DNA from: Sternotherus odoratus
Taxonomy: Eukaryota > Chordata > Testudines > Kinosternidae
Direction of reading: 5' to 3'
Length of the DNA stretch: 64,000 nt
Assembly (NCBI GenBank): GCA_032164245.1
Contig: JAVMKO010000006.1
Span: forward strand, 8,633,001-8,697,000
The stretch's first letter is position 1; each line of letters begins with the position of its first letter. The position numbers and the translations under genes were made by a program. The notes under the pieces are model-generated. The model worked only from the letters and a program-made list of their open reading frames with translations, did no database searches and was not told the DNA's origin. This document shows, in pieces, positions 24,389 to 36,225 of this stretch.

Positions 24389-25455
24389 TGGTCAGTCCTA
24401 GGACCAATCCAATTCAATTTATTCATAAATGATTTGGAGAAAGGGGTAAATAGTGAGGTGGCAAAGTTTGCAGATGATACTAAACTGCTCAAGATAGTTA
24501 AGACCAAAACAGATTGTGAAGAACTTCAAAAAGATCTCACAAAACTAAGTGATTGGGCAACAAAATGGCAAATGAAATTTCATGTGGATAATTGTAAAGT
24601 AATGCACATTGGGAAAAAATAACCTCAACTATACATACAATATGATGGGGGCTAATTTAGCTAGAACTAATCAGGAAAAAGATCTTGGAGTCATCGTGGA
24701 TAGTTCTCTAAAGACCTACACGCAGTGTGCAGCGGCAGTCAAAAAAGCAAACAGGATGTTAGGAATCATTAAAAAAGGGATAGAGAACAAGATGGAGAAT
24801 ATCTTATTCCCCTTTTATAAATCCATGGTGTGCCCACATACAGATGTGGTGGTCTCATCTGAAAAAAGATATACTGGCATTAGAAAAGGTTCAGAGAAGG
24901 GCAGCTAAAATGGTTAGGGGTTTGGAACAGGTCCCATATGAGGAGATATTAAAGAGGCTAGGACTTTTCAGCTTGGAAAAGAGGAGACTAAGGGGGGATA
25001 TGATAGAGGTGTATAAAATTGAGTGGTGTGGAGAAAGTGAATAAGGAAACGTTATTTACTTGTTCCCATAATATAAGAACTAGAGACCGCCAAATGAAAT
25101 TAATGGGTAGCAGGTTTCAAACAAAGAAAAGGAAGTTCTTCACACAGCACACAGTCAACCTGTGGAACTCCTTGTCTGAGGAGATTGTGAAGGCTCGGAT
25201 TATGACCGGGTTTAAAAGAGAACTGTATAAATTCATGGAGGTTAAGTCCATTAATGGCTATTAGCCAGGATGTGTAAAGAATGGTGTCCCTAGCCTCTGT
25301 TTGTAAGAGGGTGGCGATGAATGGCAGGAGAGAAATCACTTGATCATTACCTGTTAGGTTCACTCACTCTGGGACACCTGGCATTGACCACTGTTGTTAG
25401 GATACTGGGCTGAATGGTCCTTTGGTCTGACCCGTATGGCAATTCTTATATTCTG
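24389..25455 (+). mobile_element. CR1 LINE inserted in Harbinger copy A
   Basis: The 3' third of CR1 ORF2 and the 3' UTR. The frame at 24434 reads SEVAKFADDTKLLKIV, containing the reverse transcriptase FADD motif, followed by LSDWATKWQMKF. Later frames carry GVIVDSSLKT, KANRMLGIIKKGIENK and VQRRAAKMVRGLEQVPYEE. Frameshifts separate the pieces. The 3' UTR ends near tcttatattctg at 25455. 5' truncated. Confidence 0.9.
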
Positions 25456-25685
25456 TCCAGATCAGTTACATTGGAGCACTCTGGGGCTGCTTCTGTCAAA
25501 TTGCATCTACATTACCCCAAATTTGACCTAGCAAGGCTGATTTTAGCGCTATACCCCTTCCCGAGGAGTACAACAGTCGATTTTAAGAGCTCTTTAGGTC
25601 GAGAGAACACGGTTGGTTGTGTAGAAGCATAGATTATAAAATCGACTTAATGCAGCTAAATTCAACCTAACCTTGTAGTGTAGAC

Positions 25686-25794
25686 TAGGGTTAAGTATCA
25701 TTTATCCCCATTTTACAGTTGTGGAAACTGAGGCAGAGAGAAGACTTGACTTTCCCAAGGTCACCCTGTTGGTGACTGGCAAAACCAGGAATAG
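25686..25794 (-). mobile_element. MIR-type SINE, first half
   Basis: On the minus strand. It has the conserved core in reverse: ccccattttacagttgtg, gaaactgaggcagagaga and ttcccaaggtcac. It is cut at 25794 by a CR1 insertion, and its other half resumes at 26898. Confidence 0.75.
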
Positions 25795-25994
25795 GCAGCA
25801 GGTTTAAAACAAACAAAAGGAGGAAGTACTTCTTCTCACAATGCACAGTCAACCTATAGAACTCGTTAGTAGGGGATTTTGTGAAGGCCAAAACTATAGC
25901 AGGGTTCAAAAAAGAGCTAGGTAAGTTCATGGAGGATAGGTCCATGAATGGCTATGAACCAGGAAGGTTAGGTCTGCAACCCCATGCTCTAGGT

Positions 25995-26206
25995 TGGGAT
26001 GTAAAGATTGTTTAAAAAAAAATTACTGTTTAAATGATTAAAAATATTTCGTTAAGTGCTAAACTGATTAAAGGGCTGGTTCCCTGGCGGTGCAGCTGGG
26101 GCAGCGCTGCTCTGGCGTCTGGGGCCTCTCTGGGTGGCATGGGGTTAACAGCTAAGGTGGGTTAACCAGTAAGACTAATGCTTACTGGTTAACCTTTCAC
26201 ATCTCT
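25995..26206. mobile_element. hAT-type miniature element, first of a tandem pair
   Basis: 212 bases. The left end tgggatgtaaag and the complement of the right end agagatgtgaaa form imperfect inverted ends. It is flanked by perfect ctctaggt copies at 25987-25994 and 26207-26214. It contains aaccagtaagactaatgctt, a small palindrome, and no coding sequence. Confidence 0.75.
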
Positions 26207-26214
26207 CTCTAGGT

Positions 26215-26708
26215 CAATGGGCTCTCAACCATGTACCTGAGGATACACAGAGGTCTTCCAGGGAGCATCAACTCATTTAGATTGGTGTTTATCAACCTGG
26301 GGATTGTGGGATGAGTTTAGGGGAGCTGCAAGTGCAGGGTGGTGTTAGGGGGTAGGAAGCAGGGCAATTGACTGAGGCCCCATGCCATGGTGGAGGCTCG
26401 CAAAGCTAAGTTACATGTTTCAGCCCTGAGTGGCAGGGCTTGGGCTTCAGACAAGACTTGCAAGTGAAAAACAGGATCAAGTATCACATTGGAATGTAAG
26501 TACAGTATTTCAATCAATTTATTTTATAATTACATGGTAAAAATGAGAAAGTAAGCAATTTTTCAGTAATAGTGTGCTGTGACACTTTTGTATTTTTATG
26601 TCTTATTTTGTAAGCAAGTAGTTTTTAAGTTAGGTGAAACTTGGGGATTGCAAGACAAATCTGACTCCTGAAAGGGGTACAGTAGTTTGGAAAGGTTGAG
26701 AAACACTG
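26215..26708. mobile_element. hAT-type element, second of a tandem pair
   Basis: 494 bases. It starts caatgggctctcaacc and ends ggttgagaaacactg, matching the common CAGTGGTTCTCAACC hAT terminus. Flanking 8-mers ctctaggt lie at 26207-26214 and 26709-26716, so it shares its left duplication with the neighbouring element. No transposase. Confidence 0.8.
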
Positions 26709-26897
26709 CTCTAGGTGTCCCTAGCTTCTGGTTGCCAGAAGCTAGAGATGGATGGCAGGGTATGGATCGCTCATTGATTGCCTGTTCTGTTCATTCCCTC
26801 CAAAGCACCTGGCCTTGGCTACTGTCAGAAGAGAAGATACTGGGTTAGATGGACCATTGGTTTGACCAAGTATGGCTGTCCTTATGTTCAGGAATAG

Positions 26898-26952
26898 AAC
26901 CCAGGTCTCCTGAGTCCCAGTCAACACACTGTCCACTGGACTATACAGCGTC
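26898..26952 (-). mobile_element. MIR-type SINE, second half
   Basis: The complement reads toward the tRNA-like end: ggacgctgtatagtccagtg, then cctgggttctattcctg. It continues the MIR interrupted at 25794. Confidence 0.65.
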
Positions 26953-29900
26953 CAAACTCTTCTTTACAACCAGGAGGGCTGGGTACTTAAAAAAATGATT
27001 TTGAGCATAATTCTGTGGCAAGCGGTGGATTCTGCAGCAAATGTTGTGACCACAGACTGTGTGGGACCTTGTTATTAGTTAAAACTTCAGCCTCATCGTG
27101 TGTTGTGTAATGCTTTTTTGCTTCATAGCTTGAATGAATAGCTCTTTTTATATGCACTTTTCACCTCTGTAAAACAGAATATATGGCATAGATGCCTTGT
27201 CTGAAACTTGGTATTCGAGCAGCTCAGGTTCTGTTATCTGGTCTCATTTAATAGATCAACCTAGGTTTCACACAAAAACCATTCTGTGGCAAATGTCATG
27301 GTAGTCAATGGCTTCAGCGTGTTTTAGGGCACTGCTTACTGTATTGGTGAAGAGAAGAGCGCACATGGTTTGTTCAAAAGTCACAGCAGGAAGGACTCAG
27401 TTCGGCAGAAGCTGATTGTCTTTTATTTGTTACTAGCGGTAGGGTCATTGAGCTCTTTGTGGATGGGCACTTCGTGGAAATAGTTTATTATGTGGTGGCA
27501 TGTTCCATAAACTATACAGGTTAAGAAGACATGGTCCTTGTCCTCTCAAGAGCTTTCACTAGAGTTACACTCAGATACCATAGTGTTGGGCATGATACCT
27601 AAATAGAACTCGAGACATGATGCAACAAAGTGTGTAGTAAAACAGTAGGGAGTGGCTAAAGGAAGGAGACAGTTGCAGCAATGAGATTGCGTGATTACTT
27701 AGCAAAAGCTAGCACATAGCATGATTGAGCAAAAGTTTAGTTTTTAACTTAGTATAAACAAACTATAGTTTTAACTTGGTTCTTGGAGGTGTCATAGGAA
27801 TAGGACAGAATTTTACTATATACAGTACCTTGTTTTTTGGTTCTCTTAGAACCTTGGTCTGTGCCTAACAACTGACCTTATTAATTGCATTGCCACATCA
27901 GTATAAAATCCCAGCTAGTGACATCAATCACTTCAGACTGATTTACTTGTTAGCAGAATATATGTGGATTTTAACTTCCAGCAAAATGTCAAACATCTTG
28001 CATGTTTAATATTTGCTAGAAAATGAAATTGGATGCACTCCAAAAGTAAACTGTAATTCTGCCTTCCCTCCCCCCGGGGTGGTGGGGAGGGAGGGAATGT
28101 ACAGCCAGCAAGCCCATCACACATAGGGAAGTGGAATAAATTCCATATTTGGAAAGAAAAAGGAAGACATAGTCTTCATTCACTCAGAAGAAAACAAGTC
28201 TGACAAACTTGTTTTCCGTGTTCCTTGCCTTCCTATTTACTGGACTCTAGGTAAAGAGCCAAAATGTGTATCTTTTTGTCATTAAGATCAGTGGTGCACA
28301 GCTGTCTGCATTCAACTGGACTTCATTAATGAATGATACTGTAGGAATCCATTGGGCTCCATTGAAAAGTGATGACAGCAGGCATACTGTCAGAATCCTA
28401 GCGTCCGTTAAGTCTTGAAGCAAAGCACAAAACGTTTGATGTCCCAGTGATCCTTTGCTCCCAATTTCTTTGAGCATAGGAAGTGTTGTGGAAGAGATAC
28501 TTAGTTAAGATAATGGGGAAGGTGCATTTTGATATCTTCCCACTGGCAGGCTTGTGCAGAGTTCATTATTCTGGAAAGGCCCGGCTTCCCATTTCTTGTC
28601 TGGAGACTGCCATGTGGGGTCTAGTGGAGAGAGGCAGAAGCTTCTATTGGAGGTCTTGCCTTGTAACAAATCATGATTGTTTGGGAGAAGGGAGGCAAAT
28701 GTCTCTTGCGTTGTAGAGAAAGCTCAAGTTTGTTGACCTGGTCATCCCTACAGTGTCCTGTTACAAGAAGGCTGCAGTAGGGATTCAGAAAGCCTTAATG
28801 TCCGGATCAGAGTGGTCTTATGGTATGTACATGTGGTCAAACACTGGCCATGCTCTCTTCCTTGCTTCCTCCCTCAACCCTCAAAAAAAAGTAGATCAAA
28901 AGCATTGTGCCCTTAATTAGTAGCAAACCTCCCCAAATAGTACACTAATATACAATAACTGATCTGTCAGATGGATTTGCTTGTCTCTCACCCATCTCTC
29001 AACTGTGCTGACCTCTTCAGAATAAACACCCCTTCCCTGGAGGGAACTGAAGACGAGTTTTTGGCTGTGGTATTTAAGATACTATAGAAAGATTTATTTA
29101 AATATTTTGACACAATGACACATCCTCTATAGTGATGTCTCCTCTAGGATTAGGTTTTAAACTAATTTTTTTCCTGGTGTAGACAAGGCAAGTTGGAGGT
29201 TTAAAATATTAGCTAATATACCTAACAACCCTTAGCATTTACCTTTACCAGCTAATGAGTTAAATCTATAGTTTTCATTTGTTAGTTAACACATTAGCTA
29301 ATGCATCTGAAAACTATGTAGACAGCAGTTTGAAGTTAAGGCTCAGGCCCTGAAGCCCTCCTCACCCTCCTGGCTTCCGAGCCCAAGTTTGAACCTTAGC
29401 TGTAACTTCAAAGGACTGGCTACACAGCTATACTAGGTCACTAGTGTGAGCCCAGCTAACCCAAGTCTGTTGACCCAGGCCATGTTTTTATGTTGTTTTT
29501 TGATAATCCCGATGGGTTGGGGGAATCTGGGGCTCTGCTGTTTCTGTCATGGAAGCACACTTGCAACTTTTTCTAAATGATCCATAATTGTTAGACTATG
29601 ATGGGAGATATGTATCATTCAGCTAAAAGGCATTTTTTAAAATTGCCCAGTGAAGACTCAATATCAACTTTTTGGAAATCCATTTCAGAATCAAAATGGA
29701 TGTTGAAATACCTCAGCAACGCGGAGGGATTTATGTTAATAAAATGGCTGTTTGAGGTAAGTTGGCTGTTGGCTAGGCATGAACTAATCAGTTCACACTT
29801 TTGTAAACGTGACTGCTTCATGGTAGCAATGGCTACGTTTTTTTCTAGGGGAAATCTTCCTTTTTATTTGTACTGAAGTGGTTTATTTCAAGTGCTGACT

Positions 29901-31433
29901 TCTGTTTTCACAGTCCTGACTGTTGTGGCACTTGGGCACATCACATGTCTTGACTGACTCCAGATAATGATTAATATGCTTTGAATATGAAGAGTGAATT
30001 GGTCACGTACTCATTTGGCATGGGAAAGGTTCTGGAGCTTACACTAGAGATGGCTATCACATGACCTGAGGGCAGCATGTGCTCCTATACAGTACTTGGC
30101 ATTGCAGTAGGAATGGTCTTCTTTTATGTGCAGCATTCTATACAACAGCTATATCTCAGCTGTAGCACTCATCTATCTACACAACTGGCTGCTTCAGTGT
30201 CCTAGTATTACCATGAGACAAGTATGAAGCTGAAATGTGCTGCACCACCTACTCAAAGATAATGTGGGAGAGGCAAATGATCAGGCAAGTGAGAAGTTAA
30301 GTAGTGACTGATGTATAATATGTGTTAGAGGGAAGAAGGCCAAGAAATAGTATGGTCTGGTACCTCAAAGTGCTGTGATTTCAACTGTTTAATCACTATT
30401 GTATTAAACACTCTTGCAAAATTCTAGTTGCTAAAGACAGGACATTTTTCGCCATCGTATCCATCCTCTCTTTCCCCCAACCCCAGTGAAACAAAGAATC
30501 AAGTAGGGTCCTGTCTCTTAGTTGCTAAACTTCAGGACAATTTTGCAAGACTGTTATTCCTATTAAAGCTGGAGTGGTGTGTGTTTAGGAGGCTTGAACT
30601 TTAACTTCCAGTCTGATAGGCTTATACTCCAGTTTGTACCAACTTACTAGATTTTGCAATATTCTGTCATGAAATAACTTACTCTTTCAACTGGGTGTAC
30701 TTTCAGTGCTGGCTAATGAGCAGGTAGATTTTTAACAGATGAATTGCTTCCCTTTAGGCATATAAATGTCACCACCACTGACAAAGTGGTACTGACTGTA
30801 AAGACCATTAGTTACTGTAAGAAACTAAACAAACTGAAGTGCATTAATAAAGGTTGAAATCTCTTGTTGCATCTTATAAATAAACTAGAGACCAAATGTG
30901 CAGATTCTTTTCTATATGCTTTGTTTAGTTTGGGCACAGAAGTTAATGGGCTGAAACTTTCATTTAAGCACAGCTGCACTTTTTCACATAGAGCAACGTG
31001 ACTTTATTTTGACTCACTAAATGAAGCATTGACTCATACTGGAATCATAAACATACAGTAATTAATCTCCTGTCTCAGTGGGAATTCTCCTTTCAAAGAT
31101 GAGATTGTATTATTGAAAAGGATGTTGGCAACAGAGTAACTCTTTCCTCTTTGCATGTCTTGTACAATGAATCTATCACTTTGAAATAGGTGGATATTTT
31201 TATGTTTAAACCTGATGGACAGATTGGCCGGTGAAGTGCTGCTCTTCCTCAAACCACATTGTCCTCCTTTCCAGTTTATTCTACCTTCAACAGAAAGTAG
31301 CTGCAACATTCAGTGTTTCAGGGTACTATAAAAAAGGTACTCTCCTACTCTTCTCAAGAAGACAGAATGTAAGGGAATCTTTCAGGCAGGATTTGGAAAT
31401 CCTTGTGGCAATTACGCCTTCATTCCCCTGATA
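26953..31433. other. Intron 1, largely unique
   Basis: About 4.5 kb, AT-rich. No exon-like frame or clear repeat, apart from a possible very old repeat at 29190-29480 (ccagctaacccaagtctg) and G/C runs at 28070-28095. The short frame 28483-28716 has no recognisable domain. Confidence 0.45.
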
Positions 31434-31648
31434 AGGGTGGCATTACGTTTTTTTGCCGCCCCAAGCGCGGCAGTCAGGCAGCCTTTGGCAGCAGGCTTGC
31501 AGGAGGTCCACTGGTCCCATGAATTCAGCAGCGTTTCTGCAGGAGGTCAGTCGGTCCAGTGGCTTTGGCGTACCCGCCGCCGAAATACTACCGAATCCAC
31601 GCGGGACCGAAGACCGACTGACTGCCGCCCCCTGTGGCATGCCACCCT
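31434..31648. mobile_element. Miniature inverted-repeat element
   Basis: Perfect 10-base inverted ends: agggtggcat (31434-31443) and atgccaccct (31639-31648). GC-rich interior with gccgccccaagcgcggcagt and a diverged internal repeat of ggtccactggtccc / ggtcagtcggtccag. Superfamily not assigned and target duplication not clear. Its frames are not genes. Confidence 0.6.
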
Positions 31649-33434
31649 AGGCATGCGCTTGCTGCTAGTTCCCATGTTTAAAACTTGCTGTTCTGAAGAG
31701 GAAAGTAGAATGGTTTCTCTGGTCACTGTAAAGTGTGAGCTCAAACTCTAGCTTCTCTCCTACTTTCTCTTGACACAAGTGTGTGTGTGTGTGTTTGTGT
31801 TTGAAGTATAAGGCAGCTGGTTTTCAGTTCCTGGGACTATTCCCAGGTTAGTCTTTGTTTTGTTTTTCCCTCCTGCTTTTAAGAAGAATGTACAGCTTTT
31901 ATCCTTAATCCTGGCTGGGTTAATGAGAACAGTAAATCTGAAACTTGAAAGGGGCCCTTAAACATCACTAACAAGCCAGTTATTTTGGAACTGACTTTGC
32001 ATTTAGAGAATACTACTAAAAAAATAAGAAAATATACAGGTCTCTTTTGATCTTCGGCTTCCACTGATATTGGCTGTGGATGCAATGTCCTTTTCTCACA
32101 GGCAAATCTAGAGTCTGTTTTCACACAGTCTTGTTGGACAACTTGGCCTGATCAGCTTTTTTTAGGGGAGCTAAAACATACAACTCCCATTGACATCAGC
32201 CAGCCCTAACTGCCACTGAAATTCTGAAATCTTCCTCACTTGGCTTACATAGTAGTTAATACTCCTATGATCTAAGGAGACTTAACATACCTTTCTTAGA
32301 AGCACTTGAAAGATGTGATACACTCCTTTCCCTTACTCTCAGGGGCTGAATATGCTATCTTTGCAGCATTTTCATCTCTTGTTGGTTATAGGAGAAAAAG
32401 GGACTTAACTTCTGATTCTGCTTCCTGCATCATCTCTAATAGGCTAGCACAAAATGCCGCCATTAGCCTGCTGACCCAGCCCTGCCTTATCTCCTTCTAC
32501 AGTTGCATAATCAAACCTCCAGCTGCTTAGACACTCAAGCATGTATCTACTCTCCTACCAGTTTTGTGAACAGACAGCAAATAGGACCCAGTGTAATGTT
32601 TTAAATGTCTTTCCATGCAAGGATCTCAAGGCACATATCAGGAAAATCACAAAAGGTCTCCTCCATAAGAAAACAGAGGCTGTAAACCATTTAATCGGTA
32701 ATCAGGTTTCTCACCTCGTAAAGTAGGAGGGCAACGCTTGAATAGCTTATATGCATCAAAACTCTCCTCCGTAGAATTAAAATTGTTTAATGGGTTTCTG
32801 TCAGTGTATCACTATTTAGAATATAAAACTTCTTTTAGGGCAGGAGGTGGATTACACACAGCCTTACTGTACTAGAAATTATTTAAAACCATCATGGTCA
32901 GAAGTGATTTTAAAAATAACACTCTGTTAAAGCAAACCAAAATCTGGTCCCTGTATGTATTTAGGGAGTTATGGAAAAAATAAGTTTTCACTAATCCTGT
33001 TGGCATTGCACAGTGAACACGGACAGGGAGAAGGAAGCAGGATTCTTGTGTTAGCCAAATTCCATTTGCAGAATCTTTATTCAGCCCTAGGCCAGAAAGA
33101 ACATAGCCCAGCTTCCAAGTTTCAGGCAGAGTTTGCAGAGCTGGCAGTTGCAAAAAAAGGCTGTTTCAGTTACTTGTAAACCTGAGCATGTCTGATATGA
33201 AAGTAGCTGAGACCGTGAACATGGCACCCAGTGATGGAATAATATATATGCAGAACTGTATTCTGAAACTCAATTTGGGTTAAGTTAGTAGTAAAAAAAT
33301 TAATTAGTTGTTACCAACTAATAATCATTTAGATGATACTTGCATATAATTCGGTGTTGTGTTAACTCTTAGACATTAAATATAATGTATTTGTGGTAAT
33401 AGCCATTCATCCATTGCAAAGCCTGAACTCAGTC
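31649..33434. other. Intron 1, unique
   Basis: No recognisable gene. A (gt)n microsatellite at about 31780-31800 is the only distinct feature. Confidence 0.45.
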
Positions 33435-33575
33435 ATAGGGTTAGAAGGGACCACATGGGTCATTTAGTCTATCCCACTGCCAACATGCTGGATTTGTTGT
33501 GTCTAAACCATCCAAGACCCGTGGTTATTCAGCCTCCTTTTGAAAACCTCCAGGAACAAGTCAGGTTGTAACACT
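33435..33575 (-). mobile_element. CR1 LINE fragment
   Basis: Antisense CR1 3' text: cagtcatagggttagaaggg, accacatgggtcatttagtc, then cctccttttgaaaacctcca. Short and diverged. Confidence 0.7.
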
Positions 33576-33974
33576 GAGTCATAAACAGGTCATGCTTTCA
33601 TTTCTTGGAATAGAAGGATTTGGTCCCTATTCAAACTTGGCTGCCATTTTGGACCTACTGTTCTTCTGAGGATTCTGCTCTCTTTATCCCCCAGGTATGA
33701 ATTGCTATGTGAAGGGGCTATTTATCCTACACCCTGTGATGTTCTAACTAGGCTTATTTAGGCTCTAAGATTGAAAGCTTCTACTGTTCTTCTTTCTCTT
33801 AAACTAGCTTTGAGGAGTAATCTTTGCCAAGAGGGTGAAAAGCATGGGGCATATCCCCCCTGTACTTTGCTTTGTAAAGATAAGGTTAAGCTGTATCTCC
33901 ATTTTGCTGTTGGTCAAAGTGGTGTCAGTCTTCCACCCAAAGAAAACAATATAATCTCCTTTTCCCTCTTCCTC

Positions 33975-34163
33975 CTTGTAGCAACTTATAGGCTAACAGG
34001 TTTTAGGGATCATGAGCTTTTGTGGGCTAAGACCCACATAAGACTTTATGGGTCTTAGCCCACGAAAGCTCATGATCCCTAAAATCTGTTAGCCTATAAA
34101 GTGCTACAAGACTTTGTTGCTTTTGCAGATCCAGACTAACATGGCTACCCCTCTGATACCAGA
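33975..34163. mobile_element. Penelope-type palindromic end (pLTR-like)
   Basis: A head-to-head duplication. The left arm runs tataggctaac to gggctaagaccc (33987-34035), and the right arm is its complement, gggtcttagcccacgaaag to gttagcctata (34050-34099). The right arm extends to agactaacatggctacccct, the Penelope-type 3' tail. cctcttcctc flanks it (33965-33974 and 34164-34173). Non-coding. Confidence 0.65.
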
Positions 34164-34173
34164 CCTCTTCCTC

Positions 34174-34814
34174 TTGTTTCCTTGGGGAAGTTAGGCTGTA
34201 TGGTCTAGATGTCAAAAGGACCTTGAAGCATTATCTGGACAGACTAAGTTTATTAGAAAGTCTCAGAGGACAGCCATTCTCAAATTGTAGTCTGCACAGC
34301 ACTGTTGAAAGTTGACAGTTCACATGGTGCTCTCTCTCATTTTGAGCTGCTTCTACAGCAGTGACTACATTAAGCTTTTTTTTTCTTAACGTTCTCTATT
34401 GTTGTTGCCATCTGTTCAACTCCACTGCTTGTAGCAATGGCAGGAGCTCTGCTTTAGATAAGCTGGAGGGGCTGCCACTCTTTTTGCCACGATGGTGTCT
34501 TTCTAGCTCTGAGCAGAATTTGACATGTGGCTGCTGGGGGCTTATACACACCCGAGCTCCTACCAGTGATAGTGCGGTGATGGTATGTAAAGAACAAGCT
34601 GAGTATAGAATTGGTGTGTAACTTGGTACCGGCTGTGGGCCTCATGACAGAAAAAGCATATACTGACCTGGGATTGTCAAAAAGTTTCTTAAGCTTTTGA
34701 TGGTTTTGACTATGTTAAGTTTTTACAAGTCAAGTGTAAAAATAGAACAAGAATAAATTTTAAGAGCAACTAGCAAAAGACAAAAACTAACAGCAAATTT
34801 TGTTTTAAGTACAT
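34174..34814. other. Intron 1, unique
   Basis: No gene or repeat recognised. Confidence 0.4.
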
Positions 34815-36225
34815 CAGAAGCAGGATGCCTGCCAAACAGTTGGAGGAGCAGGCCACTGCATGATCAAGGTGCTAAAGGAGCACTGAAAAAAGCCAGGGCT
34901 ATTATGGAGAAGCTGAATAATCTCTTTTTGTTGGTCTTCATTGCAGAGGATATGGAGGAGACCCTCCCCCCACACTACCACATTCTTTTTAGGTGACAAA
35001 TACAAGGGACTGTCCCAGACTGAGGTGTCAGGAGAGGAACAAACTGATAAATTAAGCAGTAGGAAGAATAACATCTGGTCCTGGTGGCTTACAAGTTCTG
35101 AAGTGGGATGTACCCATCATTCAAATCATGCTTTGTACAAGATGACCAGAGGATAACTAATGTAACATGGATTTTTTTTTAAAAAAAGGGCTTCAGATGC
35201 AATCCTAGGAATTACAGGCTGGCAAGCCTAACTTTAGGAACAGGAACGTTGGCTGAAAGTGTAGTAAAGAACAAAATTAATGACGCTTAGATAAGCACAA
35301 TATGTATCCCATGAATGTTTATTTTGTTTGTTTACCTTTGCTGAGGCTTGATTTCCCTTTTCAAATCTTAGAATTCTTGGAGGAAGTCGATGAGCATTGG
35401 ACAAGGGTGATCCAGTGTACTTGGACTTTCAAAATATTTGACCATATCCCTCACCAAAAGCAAACTTAAACAAAGTAACCAGTCATTGGTTAAGAAGGAA
35501 AGTCCTCTCCTGGATCAGTAACTTGGTTTTTTTTTTTTAAAGGGGAAAAAAAAAGAGTAGGAATAAATGGTCTCAGTGAAGAGGAGGTAAATAGTGGGGT
35601 CCTCCAGGGATCTGTACTGGGGTCTGGACTGTTCAGTATATTCATATGTGATCTGGAAAAGAGAATGAACAATCAGATGGCAAAATTGCAGATGCCACAA
35701 AATTACTCAAGATAGGTAAGTCTGGAGCTGAATGTGAAGCGTTCCAAAGGGATCTCACTAAATTGGGTGACGGGCAACAAATGGGACAGATGAAATTCGG
35801 TGTTGAGAAATGCAAAGTAATGCATATGGGGTGTTGGAGAGGGGAAATAATCCTAACTGTACATACGATAGGATCTAAATTGGCTGTTCCCACTCCGGAG
35901 AAAGATCTTGGAATCATCATGGATAGTTCTCTGAAAACATTTGCTAAAGGTGCATTGGTAGTCAAAAAAGCAAAGGGAATTCCGTTAGGAACCATTAGGA
36001 AAGGGATAGGTAATAAAGCAGAAAATGTCATAATGACACTATCTAAATCTGTGGTGCACCCGCACCTTGAATACTGCATGCGGTTCTGGTTGCTCCAACT
36101 CAGAACAGAATGTATTATAATTGGAGAAGGGCAATAAAAATGATTAGGGGAATGAAACCTCTTCCATACGAGGAGAGATTAAAGAGATTGGGACTGTTCA
36201 TCTTAGATAAGAGGCAACTGCAGTA
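34815..36225 (+). mobile_element. CR1 LINE, partial ORF2
   Basis: One of the two longest CR1 copies here. It starts near caggatgcctgccaaacag and runs through the ORF2 linker region and reverse transcriptase. Decayed frames contain text such as GVLQGSVLGSGLFSI, and then KCKVMHMGCWRGEI and KDLGIIMDSSLKTFAKGALV (frame 35763-36137). Frameshifts and poly-T/A tracts (35170-35187, 35527-35560) break it. It ends near 36225 without the 3' UTR. Confidence 0.85.

Larger units (their letters stand above)
21232..25691 (+). mobile_element. Decayed Harbinger DNA transposon (copy A)
   Basis: Ends are inverted: left gggtatggctacactac (21232) and right gtagtgtagactagggt (to 25691). Both are flanked by TAA (21229-21231 and 25692-25694), the 3-base target typical of PIF/Harbinger. 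Gene order matches copy B at 51.2-55.2 kb: transposase on +, then the Myb-protein C-terminal exon on -, then a third conserved segment on +. A CR1 insert (24389-25455) sits where the Myb N-terminal exon would be expected, and I do not see that exon. All reading frames are broken, so it is inactive. Confidence 0.85.
25795..26888 (+). mobile_element. CR1 LINE inserted in the MIR, itself split by two hAT elements
   Basis: CR1 3' region: gcaggtttaaaacaaac to ccatgctctaggt (25795-25994), then gtgtccctagcttctggttg to ggctgtccttatgtt (26717-26888). The 9-mer caggaatag flanks it at 25786-25794 and 26889-26897, giving a direct target duplication inside MIR sequence. The middle is occupied by two hAT elements (25995-26206 and 26215-26708). 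Confidence 0.85.

Noticed and set aside
23994..24407. 137-codon minus frame over the third segment of Harbinger copy A
   Set aside because: The homologous region of copy B has no matching minus frame, while the + frame is similar in both copies, so the minus frame is the likely shadow.
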